Notes: a model not told the origin generated them from the letters alone. Numbered from the stretch's first letter, positions 8,672 through 18,201 are shown. The stretch: DNA of 64,000 nucleotides from Pontimicrobium sp. SW4 (GCF_039954625.1 NZ_CP157199.1:3038001-3102000); one strand, 5' to 3'. A program made the numbers and translations.

Positions 8672-11209
8672 CTATAGAGATTTTAAATATGACTCTAGGT
8701 TTTTATGAATTTGCACTATTTGATAGTTTTGAGATGAAATACCAAAATGTTCTCTACTAATATTTTGTTTTTTATCCTTTAAAAATTCTCGAAATCCATT
8801 AGCTGCCTGAATACTTTTTAAACCATGAACCACTATAAAGGTAGTGTTTTCATTATACATATCTTTCGAAGTACTTAATTCGAAATAGTCAATTTTAGTA
8901 ATAGCTTCATTTAGTTTCTTTAAAAACTCATCAATTTCTTCGTCCTTAGCATCTACAAATTGATAAATTGCTTTGAAGTGTTTAGAGTCATCATTATTTT
9001 GAAATTCACTTTTAGATAATAAAGGCATGACATTTTCTATCATATCTTCTGCCTTTTTTCCTTCAGGACTATTTGGATAGTTTAATGCTATATAATTAAC
9101 TGCTTCGTTATAGCTTTCAAAACCATATAATCGTGCTTTAGATACTGCTTTTAAAAACTCAAACTTTGGTACTATCTTCTCCCCATCAAATTTTGCAATA
9201 TATGTGTCGCACTGCTCAATTACATTGATGTATTCTTGATTCTCGAACTTTTTGTAAAGTGTTTCATAAATGTTTTCAGGACTACTTTCATCTTCTCCTA
9301 GATCTGCGTCTGGGTTCAATAATATAGAAGCGTATCTAGAATCAGGATAATTTGTTATTATATCATTTTTGGCTATCTCTGCTTCACCATTAAGCTCAAG
9401 TATTTCATATATTTTATATAAATTATACTTTGATGGAAGTATTAGGCGCTCTTCAGGATTATTATTTAAAAGCCCTAGTAGTTTATCTTTTGCAAGATGA
9501 TATTCCTGAAACTTTTCTTTATAGATAAGCCCTAATTGATAATAGGCAAAGTTTCTATCCTTAGCTAAGCTATCAATTTCTTTTTGCTCAACAGGTATTT
9601 TTGATATGTAAAATTCTGGTTTAAATAGCTCACTATCTTCGGTAGATGCAAGCTCTTCTTCAATATTGCTTTGGGTTGTATTTCCACCACCTTTATTGGA
9701 CCATCTCCAGTTATCTTGAAGTTGACGGTCTCCCCAATTTTGTAAAAATTCATTTTTACCGTAAGCAACCGTCACTGGATTGTAGAAATAGAAAGTTGAT
9801 GTATTATTACCTGTGTTCTCTCTAGGGTTATTACTAATATTATTGTTTTTAGAAGTTTGTTGAGCAATTAATTTAGCCGATTCTGCTTCGGCTTTAAGTG
9901 CTTCTGCCTTTTCCTTTAATTTGTTGGTATACTCTAAAAAATATGCTAAACGTTCGTCGCTGGACATATTAACTAACTGTAATATACTATCGTTTCTTAC
10001 AGCAACATCTTCATAAAAAATAACATCGTCTAAATTGTCTCGCTTACGCTTAATAGCTCTAAACATCTTACTGTTTTGCTTTAAATTAAGCATTGTACTA
10101 TCGTAATAAGCTCCTGCGTTTTTATATTTGGTATCATCAAAACTCATATTACCTAGGTTTTGATAGCTCATCGCATTTAGAAATTTGTCTGCAGAATTAG
10201 TCCTAAGCGATTTATTATAATACGTAACTGCTATGGTGTCCGATTGGTTTGCTTTATGGTACTCGGCAATTTGATAATATATCTTGTCTAAAAAAGGTCT
10301 GTTTTCTCTGTTTTCTTCCATATCAGTCAACAGTTCAAGAAATTCTAACTTATTACCCTTTTCAAAATCGAAGTTTTTAGCTTTTTCGATTTGTGCACTA
10401 ATCATATAGATTCTAGGCGTTTTTCTATTTAGTTCTATCACCTTATCAAATGCCATATTTGCACTGTCTGGTTTTTGCAAGGCATTATATAACTGGCCTT
10501 GTATAAACTTATAGCGCCCTCTTTCGTCATTACTTTTAGTAGCATTTGATGCTATTTCCAATTGCGTTATAGCACTATCTAATGATTTTGTATTAATATA
10601 GGCTTGTGCTAACATTGAAGTTGCATCGGCAAGGTCTTGACCTTTTAATTCTTCTTGAAACAATAAACGCTTTAAATTAGTAATTACTAATTCGTCATTT
10701 TCTAGACGCAAATTGGTTTTTTCTCTCCAAATTCGTGCTTGATTTATCTTATCACTCGCAGGGTATTTAAACAAAATATAGTTAAATGCTTCCATTGAAG
10801 GTACAAAACGTTGGTCGAAATATCTTGCTTTACCTAAAAGTAAATATGCTTCATCTATTTGAGGGTTTTTTTCTTTCCCTTGTATATTCATTCCGTGCTT
10901 TTGAATAGCTTTAACAGCTTTTTCTTCAGCTTTGGCGAAATTATCGTTGGTAGATTGTCCAGGGAGTACAATTTCGTCCGTAATTTCCATACGCTCTATT
11001 GGTAAAATTTCCCAATAGTTATCTTGATAGTCGTTGTTTAAATCTGTTCGCCCTTGTTCTAGAGCATTGTAACCGTTGTACAGTGTATTATATTCTGTGG
11101 CTACAGCGTGAAAATTTCTACTAACGAAATTGTCTTTTTTGCGAGAACATCCTGCAATAGTAATAGCAGAAAGTAGAAGTATAGATTTGGATTTAAAAGA
11201 TATCTTCAA
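8672..11209 (-). CDS. sprE: SprE/PorW-like TPR lipoprotein of gliding and type IX secretion
   Basis: SprE (PorW in Porphyromonas) is a TPR lipoprotein needed for type IX secretion and gliding; it is thought to couple the translocon to the motor. This 845-residue protein has a lipobox ending AGC at Cys21, many TPR-like helical pairs (about 120-420 and 560-760) and a Lys/Ala-rich coil near 430-450. Length, lipobox and the opening NFHAVATEYNTLYNGYNALEQG are typical. The start is TTG; there is no ATG between it and the preceding stop. A perfect -7 box about 90 bases upstream and a palindrome in the leader are listed separately. Confidence 0.88.
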   Translation of the reverse strand: MKISFKSKSILLLSAITIAGCSRKKDNFVSRNFHAVATEYNTLYNGYNALEQGRTDLNNDYQDNYWEILPIERMEITDEIVLPGQSTNDNFAKAEEKAVKAIQKHGMNIQGKEKNPQIDEAYLLLGKARYFDQRFVPSMEAFNYILFKYPASDKINQARIWREKTNLRLENDELVITNLKRLLFQEELKGQDLADATSMLAQAYINTKSLDSAITQLEIASNATKSNDERGRYKFIQGQLYNALQKPDSANMAFDKVIELNRKTPRIYMISAQIEKAKNFDFEKGNKLEFLELLTDMEENRENRPFLDKIYYQIAEYHKANQSDTIAVTYYNKSLRTNSADKFLNAMSYQNLGNMSFDDTKYKNAGAYYDSTMLNLKQNSKMFRAIKRKRDNLDDVIFYEDVAVRNDSILQLVNMSSDERLAYFLEYTNKLKEKAEALKAEAESAKLIAQQTSKNNNISNNPRENTGNNTSTFYFYNPVTVAYGKNEFLQNWGDRQLQDNWRWSNKGGGNTTQSNIEEELASTEDSELFKPEFYISKIPVEQKEIDSLAKDRNFAYYQLGLIYKEKFQEYHLAKDKLLGLLNNNPEERLILPSKYNLYKIYEILELNGEAEIAKNDIITNYPDSRYASILLNPDADLGEDESSPENIYETLYKKFENQEYINVIEQCDTYIAKFDGEKIVPKFEFLKAVSKARLYGFESYNEAVNYIALNYPNSPEGKKAEDMIENVMPLLSKSEFQNNDDSKHFKAIYQFVDAKDEEIDEFLKKLNEAITKIDYFELSTSKDMYNENTTFIVVHGLKSIQAANGFREFLKDKKQNISREHFGISSQNYQIVQIHKNLESYLKSL

Positions 11210-11244
11210 CGTTGGTATGTTTAGTAATTGAATAACTAAATGCC

Positions 11245-11262
11245 TTGCATAATATTATGCAA
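11245..11262 (-). repeat. 18-bp perfect palindrome in the sprE leader
   Basis: TTGCATAAT and ATTATGCAA form an uninterrupted 18-bp palindrome. It lies between the predicted promoter and the sprE TTG start, so it would be in the 5' leader. As RNA it can fold into a 7-bp stem with a 4-base loop; as DNA it could be a dimeric repressor site. Confidence 0.6.
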
Positions 11263-11298
11263 AAACGTAAAAATAATCATCTTTTTTCTTTTAAACTG

Positions 11299-11306
11299 CA
11301 AAAATA
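11299..11306 (-). promoter_or_regulatory. Predicted -7 box of the sprE-bactofilin-atpZ promoter
   Basis: The minus strand reads TATTTTTG, a perfect TAnnTTTG match. Transcription would begin near 11293, giving a leader of roughly 85 nucleotides, which is long compared with the 5-35 of most other genes here. Confidence 0.55.
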
Positions 11307-11326
11307 GTCGACTTTTAGCCGAAATA

Positions 11327-12022
11327 CTAGTTTGTAAAGTGAGCTTCTAACTCTTTTAAAGTCGCTTCACTAGTTTGTAAATCCTTAACTATTTCGCCTT
11401 TTTCAAGTACAACAATGCGTTCACATACATCTGTAACATGCATTAAATCATGACTGGAAACTAATACTGTAACCCCTTGTTTTTCTGCTAAATGCTTTAT
11501 GATTTGTTTCAATCTTATTTGAGTTGTCGGGTCTAAGTTGGCAAATGGCTCATCTAGTATAATAACCTCTGGGTTTCCAATGAGTGCAGCTACAATACCT
11601 GCTTTTTTCTGATTTCCTTTGCTTAAATCTCTTAAATACTTTTTCTTTCCAAGAATTTCATCATGAAAAAAGTCTTCAAACTGCGCAAGTAAATTATCTA
11701 CATCAGATTTATTTTGACCACGTAACTCGCCAATAAAGTAAAAGTATTCTTCGGCTGTTAAGTAACCTATTAAGAAGCTTTCGTCAATAAAAGATGAAGT
11801 AAACGGTTTCCATTCTTCACTTTCGTGCACTAAAACATTATTATTTTTAATGTACCCTGAACTAGGTCTAATAAGGTCTAGAAGCAAGCTAAAAAATGTC
11901 GTTTTTCCAGCTCCATTATTACCCACTAATCCAAAACTTTGCCCCTTTGGAATATCTAAGCTAGGTAAATTTAAAACTTGAACTTCATTATATGATTTAG
12001 ATAAATTACTTACTGTTATCAT
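11327..12022 (-). CDS. ABC transporter ATP-binding protein
   Basis: This is a 231-residue stand-alone nucleotide-binding subunit. Walker A is GNNGAGKT at 34-41, the signature region reads LSKGNQKK, and Walker B is VIILDEP followed by a switch His in SSHDLMH. The type is that of simple export or membrane-protein ABC systems. It lies 7 bases downstream of the DUF5687 permease gene, so the two form one transporter. The substrate is unknown. Confidence 0.93.
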   Translation of the reverse strand: MITVSNLSKSYNEVQVLNLPSLDIPKGQSFGLVGNNGAGKTTFFSLLLDLIRPSSGYIKNNNVLVHESEEWKPFTSSFIDESFLIGYLTAEEYFYFIGELRGQNKSDVDNLLAQFEDFFHDEILGKKKYLRDLSKGNQKKAGIVAALIGNPEVIILDEPFANLDPTTQIRLKQIIKHLAEKQGVTVLVSSHDLMHVTDVCERIVVLEKGEIVKDLQTSEATLKELEAHFTN

Positions 12023-12029
12023 CGGTTTT

Positions 12030-13505
12030 TTATTTTTTTTCTGCGTAAGCAGCTATGGTTTTATACTTTCCTTTTTGATAGATATTTTCGATTTTGTTTA
12101 AGAAAAAATTCTTAAAAACAATTCCTATTACACCGCTTAAAGCTAATGCTATAAGTCCTGCATTAAAGCTTATAAATTGATATGGAATAAAAAAGATTAA
12201 AATTGGCAATAACATTTTAGGTAATGCTATAAGTAATTGTGTGGGATTAAATCCATTTGTATTACTAAATGCTTTAGCCTTAACATTAAGTTCTATTGGC
12301 ACTCGGTTTAAAGCACCTCCAAATAATGTAATAAATGTATTTAACCCTATGTTAAATATAGCGCCAGCGGCAATCATTAAATAAATATCCCAGCCAAAAT
12401 AAATATATGGTGTGCTTAAAACAAAAGAAATAGCTACGGCAACTACCATAAGATACCATTTGGATTCTAAATACTGTCTATAAGGTATATTCTGACTCAT
12501 TAATAATTTATAATATTCACTATCCCAAGAAGGTACTAATTGACCAAAGCTTAATAAAAACCCTCCCGTAATAAACATAGCTGCAAAAGCTAATAAATAT
12601 GGGGTTTTTTCAATATACATACTTTGAGTAAAAAAGAACAGTCCATAAAACAGAAAGAAGAAAGACATCATTAATACTTGTCTTGGTCTAACGTTTCTTG
12701 AAATTAATTTCACATCATTTTTTAAAAATGGCGCAATGCTTCCAAAACGATCCATCCATGATAAATCTGTTGCTTTTGCTTCTTTTACTTTTTTGGAAAT
12801 AGCATCATCTAGGTAAAATCCTTTTCTTATAAAACTAAAATTTACTCTATATAAACCAATTGCTAGTAGTAAAGGGATAATGGCTAAATATGGTTGATTA
12901 TACATAGTATTAAACGCCACACCAATTGGTTTAGAAATTTTAAAAATGTCATACATTTCTAAGCCAATTAAAACTACTAATAAAGAAAGTACCGTATAAA
13001 AGACAACATTATTCTTGTTTACAAGAAAATTAAGAAAGTTAACACAAAAGCTAAGTGCTATCACGCCTAAAAACCAGAACGATACATTCAATACTGAATA
13101 GCCCTGTACAATTAACACGACACTAAATGGTATGAAAATAAATAGTGCTATAAAATTAAAAAACGATAGTACTGTTTTTCCTAATAAAAAATGGATAGCA
13201 CTATTCCGTTTAACAGGAATTGTCATTAGTGGTTTTACATTCATCACTGGTAATTGCTGCATAAAATACCTAATAAGTAAATCGAACATTACCCAATAAA
13301 TTAAGAAGTTATTGACAGAAATTAATGGATCAACATCTGGAATGGCTTCTTTAAAGAGAAAATACATACCTCCTCCCAAAAGTAAGGCTAGACCTCCAAA
13401 GTATAGTGCTCCTAAAATTAGTAGAATTTTAATAGCTATCCCTTTCTGAAAATAAGAAGCACGAGTAAATTGCTTCCACTCTAGGCTAATAAAATGTTTA
13501 ATCAT
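12030..13505 (-). CDS. DUF5687 family ABC transporter permease
   Basis: The 491-residue protein starts with IKHFISLEWKQFTRASYFQKG, as DUF5687 membrane proteins of Bacteroidota do, and has about 12 hydrophobic segments. It is the membrane partner of the ATP-binding protein encoded next. The gene is divergent from the ferredoxin reductase gene across a 105-base spacer. The exported substrate cannot be inferred. Confidence 0.87.
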   Translation of the reverse strand: MIKHFISLEWKQFTRASYFQKGIAIKILLILGALYFGGLALLLGGGMYFLFKEAIPDVDPLISVNNFLIYWVMFDLLIRYFMQQLPVMNVKPLMTIPVKRNSAIHFLLGKTVLSFFNFIALFIFIPFSVVLIVQGYSVLNVSFWFLGVIALSFCVNFLNFLVNKNNVVFYTVLSLLVVLIGLEMYDIFKISKPIGVAFNTMYNQPYLAIIPLLLAIGLYRVNFSFIRKGFYLDDAISKKVKEAKATDLSWMDRFGSIAPFLKNDVKLISRNVRPRQVLMMSFFFLFYGLFFFTQSMYIEKTPYLLAFAAMFITGGFLLSFGQLVPSWDSEYYKLLMSQNIPYRQYLESKWYLMVVAVAISFVLSTPYIYFGWDIYLMIAAGAIFNIGLNTFITLFGGALNRVPIELNVKAKAFSNTNGFNPTQLLIALPKMLLPILIFFIPYQFISFNAGLIALALSGVIGIVFKNFFLNKIENIYQKGKYKTIAAYAEKK

Positions 13506-13586
13506 GTTTTGGTTGTGTTTGATGTATTTGTTGCTATTATCGTCAATTTGTTACAGTCTAAATTAAAAATTAACTATTTACTTCAC

Positions 13587-13594
13587 TATTTTTG
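13587..13594 (+). promoter_or_regulatory. Predicted -7 box of the ferredoxin reductase gene
   Basis: TATTTTTG matches TAnnTTTG perfectly and lies 16 bases before the chosen ATG. It lies inside the longer open frame that begins at 13494, so the shorter start is favoured. Confidence 0.6.
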
Positions 13595-13610
13595 CAAAAA
13601 AATTATTTCA

Positions 13611-14666
13611 ATGTCACAATTCTATACCCTTACAATAAAAGATATTCAAAAAGAAACTGACAATGCTGTAACCATAAATTTTGAGGTTCCAAATAACTTA
13701 AAAGACACATTTTATTTTAAAGCAGGACAATATATAACTTTAAAAACAACATTAAATGGTAATGAGGTTAGGCGTGATTATTCTTTGTGTGTGTCTCAAA
13801 AAAGTAACGAGATAAAAGTTGCTGTAAAAGAAGTAATAGATGGAACTTTCTCATCGTATGCTAATACCCAATTAAAAACTGGAGATACTTTAGAAGTAGC
13901 ACCTCCAAAGGGTCGCTTTGTTTTTGAACCTGATGCTTCAAAAACAAGAACAATTGCTGCTTTTGCCGCTGGAAGCGGTATTACTCCAGTTTTAAGTATC
14001 GTAAAAACTGTATTAGAAGACGAACCAAATAGTAATGTTGTTTTGGTTTATGGTAATAAAACGACAAAAGACACTATGTTCTTAAACGAATTACTAGAAT
14101 TACAACATCAATATAGTAATCGCCTAACAATTAAATTTGTATTCAGCCAAGCCAATGAACCTGATGCTGTTTTTGGACGTATAGAAAAAAGTACTGTTAA
14201 TTTAATTGTTAAGAATGAATATAAGCATACTACTATCGATGCCTTTTATTTATGTGGTCCCGAAAGTATGATTCATACTGTTAAAGATGTGCTTACTGAT
14301 CATAATATAAACGATGATATTATCCATTATGAATTATTTAAAGCCGCAAAAGCAAGTAATGATAATGTTGGCACTCTTAAAGATGGAAACACACATATTA
14401 CTGTAATTGTTAATGATGAAGAAACAGCATTCGAAATGTCTCAAAAAAGAAATATTCTTGAAGCATCCCTTGATGAAGATTTAGATGTGCCATATTCTTG
14501 TCAAGGCGGTATTTGTAGTAGTTGTATTGCACGAATTAAAGAAGGAGAAGCAACTATGAGACAAAACAATATTTTAACTGATAGCGAGCTTGCAGAAGGA
14601 CTCATTTTAACATGTCAAGCACATCCAACATCCAATAAAATTATAGTAGACTATGACGACGTATAA
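13611..14666 (+). CDS. PaaE-like ferredoxin/flavodoxin reductase with [2Fe-2S] domain
   Basis: The 351-residue protein moves electrons from NAD(P)H through FAD to a plant-type [2Fe-2S] cluster. The FAD domain has RDYS at 55-58, followed by an NAD(P)-binding domain with AAGSGITPVLS, and a C-terminal ferredoxin domain with Cys297, Cys302, Cys305 and Cys335. This layout is that of PaaE (phenylacetyl-CoA epoxidase reductase) and related oxygenase reductases. No paaABCD genes are nearby, so its partner is unknown; the AlkB-type enzyme at 57.6 kb is one possible acceptor (speculative). The open frame extends upstream to 13494, but the -7 box and family N-terminus support this ATG. Confidence 0.9.
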   Translation: MSQFYTLTIKDIQKETDNAVTINFEVPNNLKDTFYFKAGQYITLKTTLNGNEVRRDYSLCVSQKSNEIKVAVKEVIDGTFSSYANTQLKTGDTLEVAPPKGRFVFEPDASKTRTIAAFAAGSGITPVLSIVKTVLEDEPNSNVVLVYGNKTTKDTMFLNELLELQHQYSNRLTIKFVFSQANEPDAVFGRIEKSTVNLIVKNEYKHTTIDAFYLCGPESMIHTVKDVLTDHNINDDIIHYELFKAAKASNDNVGTLKDGNTHITVIVNDEETAFEMSQKRNILEASLDEDLDVPYSCQGGICSSCIARIKEGEATMRQNNILTDSELAEGLILTCQAHPTSNKIIVDYDDV

Positions 14667-14860
14667 GTCCAAAAATCTATATAAATAATGTTATTCGTCT
14701 GATTTATTTGTTTTTAATCTTTGAATTATGCATTTCATCGAATTGAATACATATTTTCCTACACAAAATTTTTATGTGTTTTAAAAACGAATACATTAGT
14801 AGTGGATTTAAACGTTAATCTTTTTTAGGATTATCTATGTCTATTTATAACGTTTAACCT
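14667..14860 (+). other. Structured non-coding stretch before a terminator
   Basis: This stretch has no credible reading frame. It holds a short inverted repeat (ACACA with TGTGT near 14761-14779) and an 8-bp one (AAACGTTA at 14810-14817 with TAACGTTT at 14848-14855) enclosing AATC/GATT. It runs into the terminator hairpin that follows, so it is a long structured 3' UTR or perhaps a small RNA. No perfect -7 box was found within it. Confidence 0.4.
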
Positions 14861-14886
14861 AGCCTCACTTTATGTGAGGCTTTTTT
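14861..14886 (+). terminator. Rho-independent terminator
   Basis: An 8-bp perfect stem (AGCCTCAC with GTGAGGCT) with a 5-base loop is followed by six T on the plus strand. It would end the ferredoxin reductase transcript. It overlaps the last codons of the convergent GT9 gene, and the minus strand has no T run. Confidence 0.85.
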
Positions 14887-15904
14887 GTAGAATCTTCTCA
14901 GCTTTTAAAACTATTTCTTGAGGCGTTATTGAGTTAATTGCTTCTTCGTATCCCTCTGGAAATTTATTGCCATAAATTGAAGTAGGAATTAAAGAAAACT
15001 GCTTTCTATCTGCTAGTAAAGCATTCTCTGGTTTTTGATTAAAAGGATAAAACCCTGCATAAGGATGTGTAACTCCCCAAAGCGTAACCACCTCAACACC
15101 TAGCATTGCTGCTATATGTGCATTTCCAGAATCCATCGATATCATCAAATCTAAGCTGGAAATAACATCCAATTCTTCATCTAAAGAGAGTTTACCAGCG
15201 AGATTAATAGTGTTGGTATATGAACTCTCTATAGTGTCTAAGGTCTTTATTTCGTTTGATCCACCTCCAAAAAGTAAAATGGTATTAGTTTTGCTAAGAG
15301 ATTTAATGACTTCTTTTATCAGCTCTCTGGAATATGTTTTACTTTTAAAAGCTGCAAAAGGAGCAATACCAACCCAAGGTTTATTTTTATCTCCAACAAT
15401 CTCCTTAGTTTCATTGCTTAAAATAATCGGATTTGGAAATGAAGGTGAATTCATATCAAGTTTAAATCCAAGTACTGAAAAAACATCTGCATATCGTTGA
15501 TGCGTAGTTTTAAGTTGCCTAAAGTATTTTCCAGATATTAATTCTTTTTTTTCTTGTCTTCCTTTATCTATTTGAACGTACTTTTTATTATTAAGAAACA
15601 GTTTTAGTACATTACTTCTAAGAACGTTATGCAAATCTGCAATAGCATCAAACTCTAAGTGTTTGAGTTCTCTAGATAATTTATAAAGACCAAAAACACC
15701 TTTGTGCTTTCCCTTTAAATCAGCAGCATAAACAGAAACGTTTTCTATATCTCTAAAAAAAGGCGTAAAAAAACTTCTAGTTAATACAGTTAGTTTAACA
15801 GTAGGATATTGTTTGGTAAGCTGTCGTAATATGGGAACAGTCATAGCGACATCTCCCATTGCGGACAAACGAATAACTAAAATGTGTTTAGGTAAATTAC
15901 TCAT
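14870..15904 (-). CDS. Glycosyltransferase family 9 (heptosyltransferase-like)
   Basis: GT9 enzymes transfer heptose or related sugars to the lipopolysaccharide core at the inner membrane. The 344-residue protein begins ILVIRLSAMGDVAMTVPIL, the family signature, and has the donor-site motif SMDSGNAHIAAMLG with VTLWG after it. The gene is 39 bases downstream of the DUF4254 gene on the same strand, a common flavobacterial pair. The exact donor sugar is not clear. Confidence 0.9.
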   Translation of the reverse strand: MSNLPKHILVIRLSAMGDVAMTVPILRQLTKQYPTVKLTVLTRSFFTPFFRDIENVSVYAADLKGKHKGVFGLYKLSRELKHLEFDAIADLHNVLRSNVLKLFLNNKKYVQIDKGRQEKKELISGKYFRQLKTTHQRYADVFSVLGFKLDMNSPSFPNPIILSNETKEIVGDKNKPWVGIAPFAAFKSKTYSRELIKEVIKSLSKTNTILLFGGGSNEIKTLDTIESSYTNTINLAGKLSLDEELDVISSLDLMISMDSGNAHIAAMLGVEVVTLWGVTHPYAGFYPFNQKPENALLADRKQFSLIPTSIYGNKFPEGYEEAINSITPQEIVLKAEKILQKSLT

Positions 15905-15943
15905 TCAAAACTTTATAATGAGTCTCAGAAATATAATGAAAAA

Positions 15944-16552
15944 TTATTTCTGTGCTCTTAAAACTGGATTAAGCTCATCATCATTATACATTTTCATTTG
16001 CTTATACACCTTCATGTATTTATTGCCATTAGAAATATCTTCAAGTAAATCATCAATAGCAGTTGATAAATCTACACGTTGTTCAAGTAGTACATTTAAT
16101 TTCTTTTGACAAGCGTCTTTATGCTGTTGTGATGCATCATTCCTAACCGTTTCCAAATGCATATGGTAAATCTTTAACGCTAAAATCGACAACCTATCAA
16201 TTGCCCAAGCTGGACTTTCAGAATTTATCTTTGCTTCTGGTTTTACAGTAACATCTTTGTGTTTATTTAAAAAATAGCTGTCAATATATTCAACAGTATC
16301 TGTTCTGTCTTGATTGGAGGCGTCAATCATTCGCTTTAATTTTAAAGCAGCAACTGGCTCAATATTTGGATCTCTAATAATGTCTTCATAAGCCCATTGA
16401 ACTGTGTCTATCCAACATTTTCTGTATAATAAATGTGCTATTAAATCTTCTTTTTTATCGTACTTATTTGTAAAAGGTTGGTCAACAGTGTTTAAAACTT
16501 TATAGGTTTTAATAACATCTTGAAAAATGGCATTAGCCTTATCTGAAAACAT
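15944..16552 (-). CDS. DUF4254 domain protein
   Basis: This 202-residue helical protein matches the DUF4254 family, which in Bacteroidota usually lies next to a GT9 gene, as here. It contains the IDRLSILALKIYHM segment and has no signal peptide or membrane segment. The biochemical role is unknown; neighbours suggest envelope glycan synthesis. The ATG is preceded by a perfect -7 box. Confidence 0.88.
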   Translation of the reverse strand: MFSDKANAIFQDVIKTYKVLNTVDQPFTNKYDKKEDLIAHLLYRKCWIDTVQWAYEDIIRDPNIEPVAALKLKRMIDASNQDRTDTVEYIDSYFLNKHKDVTVKPEAKINSESPAWAIDRLSILALKIYHMHLETVRNDASQQHKDACQKKLNVLLEQRVDLSTAIDDLLEDISNGNKYMKVYKQMKMYNDDELNPVLRAQK

Positions 16553-16572
16553 ATCTTTGTGCTTATAAAGTG

Positions 16573-16580
16573 CAAATATA
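16573..16580 (-). promoter_or_regulatory. Predicted -7 box for DUF4254-GT9
   Basis: The minus strand reads TATATTTG, a perfect TAnnTTTG match, 20 bases before the ATG. It shares a short divergent spacer with upp, whose own plus-strand box is weaker (TAACTTTA, 16593-16600). Confidence 0.6.
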
Positions 16581-16620
16581 CTTCTATTTAATTAACTTTA
16601 CTCAACCATAATTACGTAAA

Positions 16621-17277
16621 ATGAACATTCATAATCTCTCAAACGTGGACTCTGTTTTAAATAATTTTATTTTTGAAATAAGAGATGTTTCTGTTCAAAA
16701 CGACAAAATGAGGTTTAGGCGAAATATTGAGCGAATTGGTGAGGTCTTAAGTTATGAAATGAGCAAAACATTAAGCTATAACCTTATTAGTGTTGAAACG
16801 CCTTTAGGTAACACAGAACAAAATATACCAAAAGATGATATTGTAATCTGCTCAGTTTTGAGAGCTGGTTTACCGCTACACAATGGTGTTTTAAACTATT
16901 TTGATAGAGCCGAAAATGCATTTATTTCTGCTTACAGACATCATTTAAACGATACCGATTTTGAGATTATTGTAGAGTATATTGCAAGCCCAAATTTGGA
17001 AAATAAAACACTTCTTTTAGTTGACCCAATGCTGGCCACTGGGAAATCATTAGCATTAACTTATGAGGCTTTAAAATCTCATGGAATACCAAAACAGATT
17101 CATATTTTAAGTGTTATTGGTGCTAAAGCTGGTGTTGATTATATTAAAGATCGTTTTCCAGAGAACACCCATTTATGGATTGCTACCATTGATAAAAATT
17201 TGAATGATAAGGGCTATATAGTTCCTGGATTAGGCGATGCTGGAGATTTAGCGTTTGGTAATAAGCTAAAACACTAA
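16621..17277 (+). CDS. upp: Uracil phosphoribosyltransferase
   Basis: This pyrimidine salvage enzyme makes UMP from uracil and PRPP. The 218-residue protein has the PRPP-binding loop DPMLATGKS at 135-143 and the C-terminal uracil-binding YIVPGLGDAGD stretch. The 3' end overlaps the convergent DUF6427 gene by 12 bases. Identity is secure. Confidence 0.97.
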   Translation: MNIHNLSNVDSVLNNFIFEIRDVSVQNDKMRFRRNIERIGEVLSYEMSKTLSYNLISVETPLGNTEQNIPKDDIVICSVLRAGLPLHNGVLNYFDRAENAFISAYRHHLNDTDFEIIVEYIASPNLENKTLLLVDPMLATGKSLALTYEALKSHGIPKQIHILSVIGAKAGVDYIKDRFPENTHLWIATIDKNLNDKGYIVPGLGDAGDLAFGNKLKH

Positions 17278-18189
17278 TTGAAAAATTGGTGTAATAATCA
17301 ATAGCCATATAAACACCTCCGAAAGCCAAGCTTTTTTTATAGACTCGATATAATTAGCCATAATAATAGCAAGTGGCGCAAATAGAAAAATAAATTCGCT
17401 TCCATTTTTATTTGGTGCTAAAATCACTATTACAACCCCAATAATAAAGGCAATTAAAATTAAGGTAAATGATGGTCTAAGCGCTCTAGATTTATCCTGT
17501 AACTTTTTAACATAGAAGAATAAAGCCCAAATACTCAATAACGAAATAATGGTTATTGAAGTTGTTAAGTTAGGTGTTTTATAGTTAGAAAAATCAAACG
17601 CGGCATTATCTACATACATATTAATATCTCCAAAGGTATCTTGGGTCAAGATATTATAACTAATAATGATTAAAATGACGGTTAAAATGCCAGTAAAAGG
17701 AATCATCCAATTATTTGATTGACCAATAGAATAAAACACTAACGCAGCAAAAACCAAAATTAAAAACAAGATAGACCAAAAATAAAACAACGATGCTAAG
17801 GCAATCCAAAAGGCAGCATCAAATAATTTTTTCTTGATATGTAAATTAGATCTTAAACTTATTATTCGTCTTATAGCAAATAAAATAAATACGTTTGAAG
17901 CAATAATAGTTCCATATTGTATTGTTGCAGGAATACATGCTAAAAACAAGCTGAACACTAAAATTTTGAAACTATTTTGTTTAGTTAGATTGTTCTTGTT
18001 TACAAAAAAAGAGAGTACAAATATAGATAACAGTGTTATACCATATAATAACAATTCTTTACCTGTTTGTGGTAAACTTATACCTTCAGAATAATAATCC
18101 AATCTAACAGCTAAAAACAACCCTAATACAAAAATAGATACAAGTACAAGGTGGATTGGTTTAGAAGTACTAAAAAATCTTGTAATCAT
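17266..18189 (-). CDS. DUF6427 family membrane protein
   Basis: This 307-residue protein has about nine or ten hydrophobic segments and almost no soluble domain; the first residues MITRFFSTSKPIHLVLV are typical of the DUF6427 group of flavobacteria. Its function is unknown. It lies between upp and the small DUF6341 gene, an order I recall from other Flavobacteriaceae. The start is ATG. Confidence 0.8.
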   Translation of the reverse strand: MITRFFSTSKPIHLVLVSIFVLGLFLAVRLDYYSEGISLPQTGKELLLYGITLLSIFVLSFFVNKNNLTKQNSFKILVFSLFLACIPATIQYGTIIASNVFILFAIRRIISLRSNLHIKKKLFDAAFWIALASLFYFWSILFLILVFAALVFYSIGQSNNWMIPFTGILTVILIIISYNILTQDTFGDINMYVDNAAFDFSNYKTPNLTTSITIISLLSIWALFFYVKKLQDKSRALRPSFTLILIAFIIGVVIVILAPNKNGSEFIFLFAPLAIIMANYIESIKKAWLSEVFIWLLIITPIFQLVF

Positions 18190-18201
18190 TTAAAGAGTTT
18201 G

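Noticed and set aside
9565..9768. Small minus-strand frame inside sprE
   Set aside because: Out-of-phase frame within the real sprE gene, without start context or recognisable protein features.
13494..13610. 39-codon N-terminal extension of the ferredoxin reductase
   Set aside because: It starts inside the divergent DUF5687 gene and passes through a perfect -7 box; the family N-terminus begins at 13611.
13611..14666. Phenylacetate catabolism cluster
   Set aside because: The PaaE-like and PaaK-like genes lie 5 kb apart with unrelated genes between them, and no paaABCD, paaG or paaZ is present.
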